A DNA stretch of 16,544 nt from contig CAYGTS010000051.1 of assembly GCA_964352905.1 (NCBI GenBank), forward strand, positions 1-16,544. The letters are read 5' to 3'. A program made the position numbers and the translations under genes. Under the pieces are notes generated by a model, which worked only from the letters and a program-made list of their open reading frames with translations, was not told where the DNA came from and did no database searches. This document shows positions 13,296 to 16,544 of the stretch, piece by piece. This stretch comes from CAYGTS01 sp964352905 (GTDB taxonomy: Bacteria; Pseudomonadota; Gammaproteobacteria; JAHCLG01). Position 1 is the stretch's first letter, and each line of letters begins with the position of its first letter.

Positions 13296-13312
13296 GTTAG
13301 TTTTTTAACAGC

Positions 13313-14827
13313 CTAATGCAACGCCACATTCCCACCAAACGTGGTTTTTTTCAGCGTAAAAATTAACGGGAAAATCACAAGGAACGATAACGCTGTGAAC
13401 CAAAACGCATCTAAATAAGCCAACATATGTGATTGCGCGCTAACGGTATTCGCAACAATCGCAATTGTTTTAGGATTACTCATGCTTAAATGCGCTTGTT
13501 GTAACCATAAGCTAAAATTAGGATTACTTTGCGATACGTGACCGGCGAGCGTGTTCCAACTGGCTTGGCCTTCGCGTGTCACCACGGTGCTAAGCACGGA
13601 AATACCGATCGAAGACCCAAGGCTGCGGGCAAAACTAAAGAGCCCAGTAGCTTCAGCAATATGCTCTTCTTTTAACGTCATCATTGATAAAGCAGAAATT
13701 GGCACAAAAAATAATCCCATGCCCAAACCCTGAATGAGCATAGTTAGTAAAATATAATCGGTACCAATGGCCAGATTAAAACGGCACATCATCGCAGCAC
13801 CAATCGCGGATAAAACAACGCCCAGTGTAATAAAAATTCGGGGATCGTATTTTTCCATGAGTCTTCCTGCAAAAATCATCATCACTGCAGAGGCAAGACC
13901 GCGTGGCATCATCATTAAGCCTGTAGTAAAAACGGGATAATTTAATAAACGTTCCATCATAATCGGTTGCAGCGCAATTAACGCAAACACGGCAGCGCAA
14001 AATACCATTAACATTAAGGAACTGTTGGCAAAATTACGATCACCAAAGATGCGCAAATTAACCATGCTTTTTTTCACAAAAATGCCACGATAAGTAAACA
14101 GCACCAAAGCAACCAGCGCAATCACAGCAAGAAGAATCATTTTGTTTGAATCAAACCAACCTTCAGAATTACCGCGATCGAGAAAAATTTGTAAACAGCC
14201 TACACCTAAACACATGCTGCCTAAACTCAGCCAATCAACCTTAATTTTTTTAGTGACAGAATCGGGGATATAACGCAACGTCATGATCAAGGAAATAATA
14301 CACACCGGAATATTAATATAGAAAACCCAGCGCCACGATAAAATATCGGTAATATAGCCGCCTAAAGTTGGGCCTAATACTGGGGCGGCCATAATACCGG
14401 TACCCCAAATCGCCATAGCCATGCCCTGTTCTTTTTTAGAGAATGTATCGCGTAAAATATATTGTGACAAAGGAATGAGCGATGCGCCAAAAATACCTTG
14501 CAAGGTTCTAAAAAAAACAATTTGTAAAAGATTTTGAGCAACACCGCATAACATCGAAGCAATTAAAAAACCCACCACATTAATCACTAATAATTTTTTG
14601 CGGCCAAAATAAGTCACTAAAAAACCGGTGAGTAACATGACAATAGCGGATGACACAATATAAGAAGTTAGCACCCAAGTGATTTGGTCGGCGGTTGCAG
14701 ATAAGCTCCCCATCATTTGCGGCATGGCAACATTCACAATCGTCATGTCTAACACTTCAATCACGGCGGCCAACATCACAGCAATCGTGATAGGCCAACG
14801 GTTAGCGTAATGTTCTGGATTATTCAT
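13313..14827 (-). CDS. emrB: EmrB/QacA-type (DHA2) MFS multidrug efflux permease
   Basis: 504 residues, the size of 14-helix DHA2 drug:H+ antiporters. Motif D1 LDMTIVNVAMP is in helix 1 (26-36), motif A GFLVTYFGRKK at 68-78, and motif C, specific to antiporters, GIMAAPVLGPTLGG at 144-157. Its ATG overlaps the stop of the upstream adaptor gene (ATGA), so the two are translationally coupled. With the periplasmic adaptor and a TolC-type outer channel (not in this window) it would form a tripartite pump across both membranes. Substrates cannot be read from sequence. The stop TAG lies 9 nt from the right target copy of A3. Confidence 0.9.
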   Translation of the reverse strand: MNNPEHYANRWPITIAVMLAAVIEVLDMTIVNVAMPQMMGSLSATADQITWVLTSYIVSSAIVMLLTGFLVTYFGRKKLLVINVVGFLIASMLCGVAQNLLQIVFFRTLQGIFGASLIPLSQYILRDTFSKKEQGMAMAIWGTGIMAAPVLGPTLGGYITDILSWRWVFYINIPVCIISLIMTLRYIPDSVTKKIKVDWLSLGSMCLGVGCLQIFLDRGNSEGWFDSNKMILLAVIALVALVLFTYRGIFVKKSMVNLRIFGDRNFANSSLMLMVFCAAVFALIALQPIMMERLLNYPVFTTGLMMMPRGLASAVMMIFAGRLMEKYDPRIFITLGVVLSAIGAAMMCRFNLAIGTDYILLTMLIQGLGMGLFFVPISALSMMTLKEEHIAEATGLFSFARSLGSSIGISVLSTVVTREGQASWNTLAGHVSQSNPNFSLWLQQAHLSMSNPKTIAIVANTVSAQSHMLAYLDAFWFTALSFLVIFPLIFTLKKTTFGGNVALH

Positions 14828-15843
14828 GATACTTTTTTAGGGTTGTGAACGGTATCAACGACCACCACGCTGGAGCTGCCCAGGCGTAAGGGATACTGTT
14901 TTACATCAGGGTTAAGCAAACTAATTCTCACAGGAAAACGTTGCGTGACTTTCACCCAATTACCTGTGGCATTTTCAGGCGGTAATAATGAAAATGCCGC
15001 ACCACTGCCGTAACTAATGCTTTGCACAACGCCCTTAAACTTTTGATCAGGATAAATATCAACCGTGACCGTTGCAGCTTGTCCTACTTTTAAACGCTTT
15101 AATTGAGTTTCTTTAAAATTGGCATCAACCCACCATTGCCCCGATTCAATAAAAACAAATAATACTTGGCCATTGGCAATCACCGCACCTTGGCGTAAAT
15201 TTAAATTCGTTACATAACCAGCTGCTGGCGCATAAATTTTGGTATGTTTTAAATCTAATTCGGCAATATCTAATTGTGCTTTCGCTTGTTTTACTTGCGC
15301 ATTTTGATCGCCTGTATCACCTAATTGATGTTGCGCTTGTTTTAACTTCTCTTGCGCCGCCTTTAAACCTGCTTGTGCTACCTTTAGTTTCGCCGTGATT
15401 TCATCGCCTTGTGCTTTGGGCAAGGTACCATTTTTTACCAAAGGCATGTTGCGATCATAAGCAAGCTGAGTATTATTTAAGCGTGCGGTTTGTTCAACCA
15501 CCATTGATTTTGCAACATTTACCGCATCTTGAGCCGCTCCAGCAGCTTGCACAGCCACATTTAAATTCGCTTGCGCGCGGGCTAAGGCAAACTCATAGGG
15601 CAAGGGATCGATTTGAAAAAGCAGCGTGCCTTTTTTCACATATTGATTATTTGCAACGTATACGTTGGCAATTTTACCGGCAACTTCAGCCGCAACCTGC
15701 ACGACATTGGCTTGAATATAAGCATCATCGGTAGAAGGGTAATTAATACTGTGGCGCCAATACCATAATCCTGCTACGAGCGTGGCAATGATCAGCACTG
15801 ACCAAATCAACAAGTTAGAATATTTTCGTTTTGATTGACTCAT
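14824..15843 (-). CDS. emrA: EmrA/HlyD-family periplasmic adaptor of the efflux pump
   Basis: 339 residues. A short cytoplasmic tail (SQSKRKYS) is followed by one membrane anchor (about 11-29). The beta-barrel/lipoyl half motif STDDAYIQANVVQVAAEVAGKI is typical of EmrA, then a coiled-coil hairpin rich in Ala/Gln/Lys (about 80-185), the second lipoyl half KIYAPAAGYVTNLNLRQGAVI, and a C-terminal barrel. It links EmrB to the outer-membrane channel. No strong Shine-Dalgarno is seen before ATG. A minus-strand -10-like TATGAT is at 15880-15885. No MarR/TetR regulator is adjacent, unlike many emrAB loci. Confidence 0.9.
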   Translation of the reverse strand: MSQSKRKYSNLLIWSVLIIATLVAGLWYWRHSINYPSTDDAYIQANVVQVAAEVAGKIANVYVANNQYVKKGTLLFQIDPLPYEFALARAQANLNVAVQAAGAAQDAVNVAKSMVVEQTARLNNTQLAYDRNMPLVKNGTLPKAQGDEITAKLKVAQAGLKAAQEKLKQAQHQLGDTGDQNAQVKQAKAQLDIAELDLKHTKIYAPAAGYVTNLNLRQGAVIANGQVLFVFIESGQWWVDANFKETQLKRLKVGQAATVTVDIYPDQKFKGVVQSISYGSGAAFSLLPPENATGNWVKVTQRFPVRISLLNPDVKQYPLRLGSSSVVVVDTVHNPKKVS

Positions 15844-15879
15844 TGTTTTATCTACATTGTAACTGCAAATGCTAAAGAT

Positions 15880-15885
15880 ATCATA
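15880..15885 (-). promoter_or_regulatory. Candidate -10 (TATGAT) for the emrAB pair
   Basis: Located about 36 nt ahead of the emrA start on the minus strand, in the 171-bp divergent region shared with dps. No clear -35 at 16-18 nt spacing. A second -10-like TACAAT nearer the start would give an almost leaderless mRNA. Confidence 0.3.
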
Positions 15886-15952
15886 GAATGCAGGGTAGGG
15901 CTAATGTCGTTTAGGGTGCGATTTTTTCTATCCCTATAATTAATAACATAAA

Positions 15953-15981
15953 TTGCAGGAGAACGCTTACACGGGTAAAAT
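15953..15981 (+). promoter_or_regulatory. Candidate sigma70-type promoter for dps
   Basis: TTGCAG (15953-15958), 17 nt, TAAAAT (15976-15981), predicting a start near 15988 and a 27-nt leader with AGGAG at 16004-16008. No obvious OxyR or Fur site was recognised upstream. Confidence 0.5.
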
Positions 15982-16014
15982 GATAGCGTCATAAAATCAT
16001 TTTAGGAGCAAATC

Positions 16015-16485
16015 ATGCAGATTGATATTGGTATCAACAAGGCTCATCGTGAGAAGATAGCCGAAGGCTTGTCACACTTATTGGCTGATAGTTACACGCT
16101 GTATTTAAAAACCCATAATTTTCATTGGAATGTCACTGGCCCCATGTTTAATACACTCCACATAATGTTTGAAGAACATTATATAGAGCTTGCCAATGCT
16201 GTGGATGAAATTGCTGAGCGGATTCGTGCTTTAGGTGTTTATGCGCCGGGTAGTTATGCGCAGTTTGCCAAACTTACTTCGATTAAAGAAGAAACCGAGG
16301 TACCAGCGGCTAAAGAAATGATTGAACAATTGGTAATAGGTCATGAGCAAGTGGTTAAAACAGCACGTTCAATTTTTTCTTTGGCAGAAGACGCACAAGA
16401 CGAAGCAACTTGTGATATCTTAACCCAGCGCATGCAGTTGCATGAAAAACGTGCTTGGATGCTGCGTAGTTTGTTAGAGAAATAA
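16015..16485 (+). CDS. dps: Dps-family ferritin-like mini-ferritin
   Basis: 156 residues, typical for Dps, a 12-subunit cage that oxidises and stores iron with peroxide and protects DNA. The intersubunit ferroxidase ligands have the exact Dps spacing: His37, His49, Glu53, Asp64 and Glu68 (KTHNFHWNVTGPMF and DEIAERIRALG). The N-terminus is short, without the lysine-rich extension E. coli Dps uses to bind DNA, so DNA binding is doubtful and peroxide/iron detoxification more likely. AGGAG lies six bases before ATG. Divergent from emrA. The B3 repeat starts 5 nt past the stop. Confidence 0.95.
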   Translation: MQIDIGINKAHREKIAEGLSHLLADSYTLYLKTHNFHWNVTGPMFNTLHIMFEEHYIELANAVDEIAERIRALGVYAPGSYAQFAKLTSIKEETEVPAAKEMIEQLVIGHEQVVKTARSIFSLAEDAQDEATCDILTQRMQLHEKRAWMLRSLLEK

Positions 16486-16489
16486 TGTA

Positions 16490-16544
16490 CAGATTTGAGG
16501 CAAGGTCACATTAAAAACACTAAAAAATAGCGGAGTTTATACAT
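16490..16544 (-). mobile_element. Family B-type repeat (copy B3), cut by the window end
   Basis: From CAGATTTGAGGCAAGGTC through the arm TCACATTAAAAACACTAAAA, it is the reverse complement of the right half of B2 without mismatch. It then enters a loop (AGCGGAGTTTATACAT) resembling the A loop AGCGCAGTTTATATGC. The outer end beyond CAGATTTG is missing next to dps. The rest lies outside the window. Confidence 0.8.

Noticed and set aside
1..16544. CRISPR array, prophage, tRNA or rRNA genes, or a transposase gene
   Set aside because: The repeats are dispersed and palindromic rather than regularly spaced; no cas, phage, integrase or transposase protein and no tRNA-like cloverleaf was seen.

Overview
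The window looks like a chromosomal segment of an AT-rich gammaproteobacterium. The gene orders rpsF-rpsR-rplI-dnaB-alr...radA (no priB) and glyA-nrdR-nusB-thiL-pgpA point, by my recollection of such genomes, to the Legionellales/Coxiellaceae side of the class, possibly a host-associated lineage. That placement is inference from synteny and protein character; no database was searched.

Layout. 1-385: a short mobile repeat, then a promoter and structured leader for the ribosomal operon. 386-4269: rpsF, rpsR, rplI, a palindromic repeat block, dnaB and alr, all on +. 4361-6929: an accessory block between alr and radA (Mpo1/DUF962-like membrane protein, orphan BrnA-like ribbon-helix-helix protein, HXXEE membrane protein, 17-kDa-antigen-like lipoprotein). 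7179-8537: radA. 8538-9490: a largely gene-free AT-rich gap with repeat debris. 9491-13147: the tight run glyA-nrdR-nusB-thiL-pgpA, without the riboflavin genes that usually sit between nrdR and nusB. 13313-15843: an emrAB-type efflux pair on -. 16015-16485: dps on +.

The most striking content is not coding. At least eight related small repeats are scattered between the genes. Family A (copies at 56-136, 6264-6443, 6947-7124, 13122-13295) has GTAaCTATTCA terminal inverted repeats, and all four copies are flanked by perfect, mutually different 8-bp target duplications, so they are transposed MITEs; GTAA ends plus 8-bp duplications fit mobilisation by an IS66-type transposase. Three of the four carry an inner 20-bp inverted repeat with a 40-odd-nt loop. 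The loop is inverted in one copy relative to the other two, and in those two it contains a good sigma70-like promoter (TTGAGA-N17-TATAAA). Family B (copies at 4273-4358, 8574-8743, 16490-end) has different ends and a 9-bp duplication but shares the core and loop modules with A, and one copy is an A/B chimera.

The insertions left readable traces. One rewrote the stop codon of pgpA, one landed at the foot of the lipoprotein terminator, and one entered the overlapping stop codons of two convergent genes without damaging either. No transposase gene is in the window, so the mobilising enzyme must be elsewhere.
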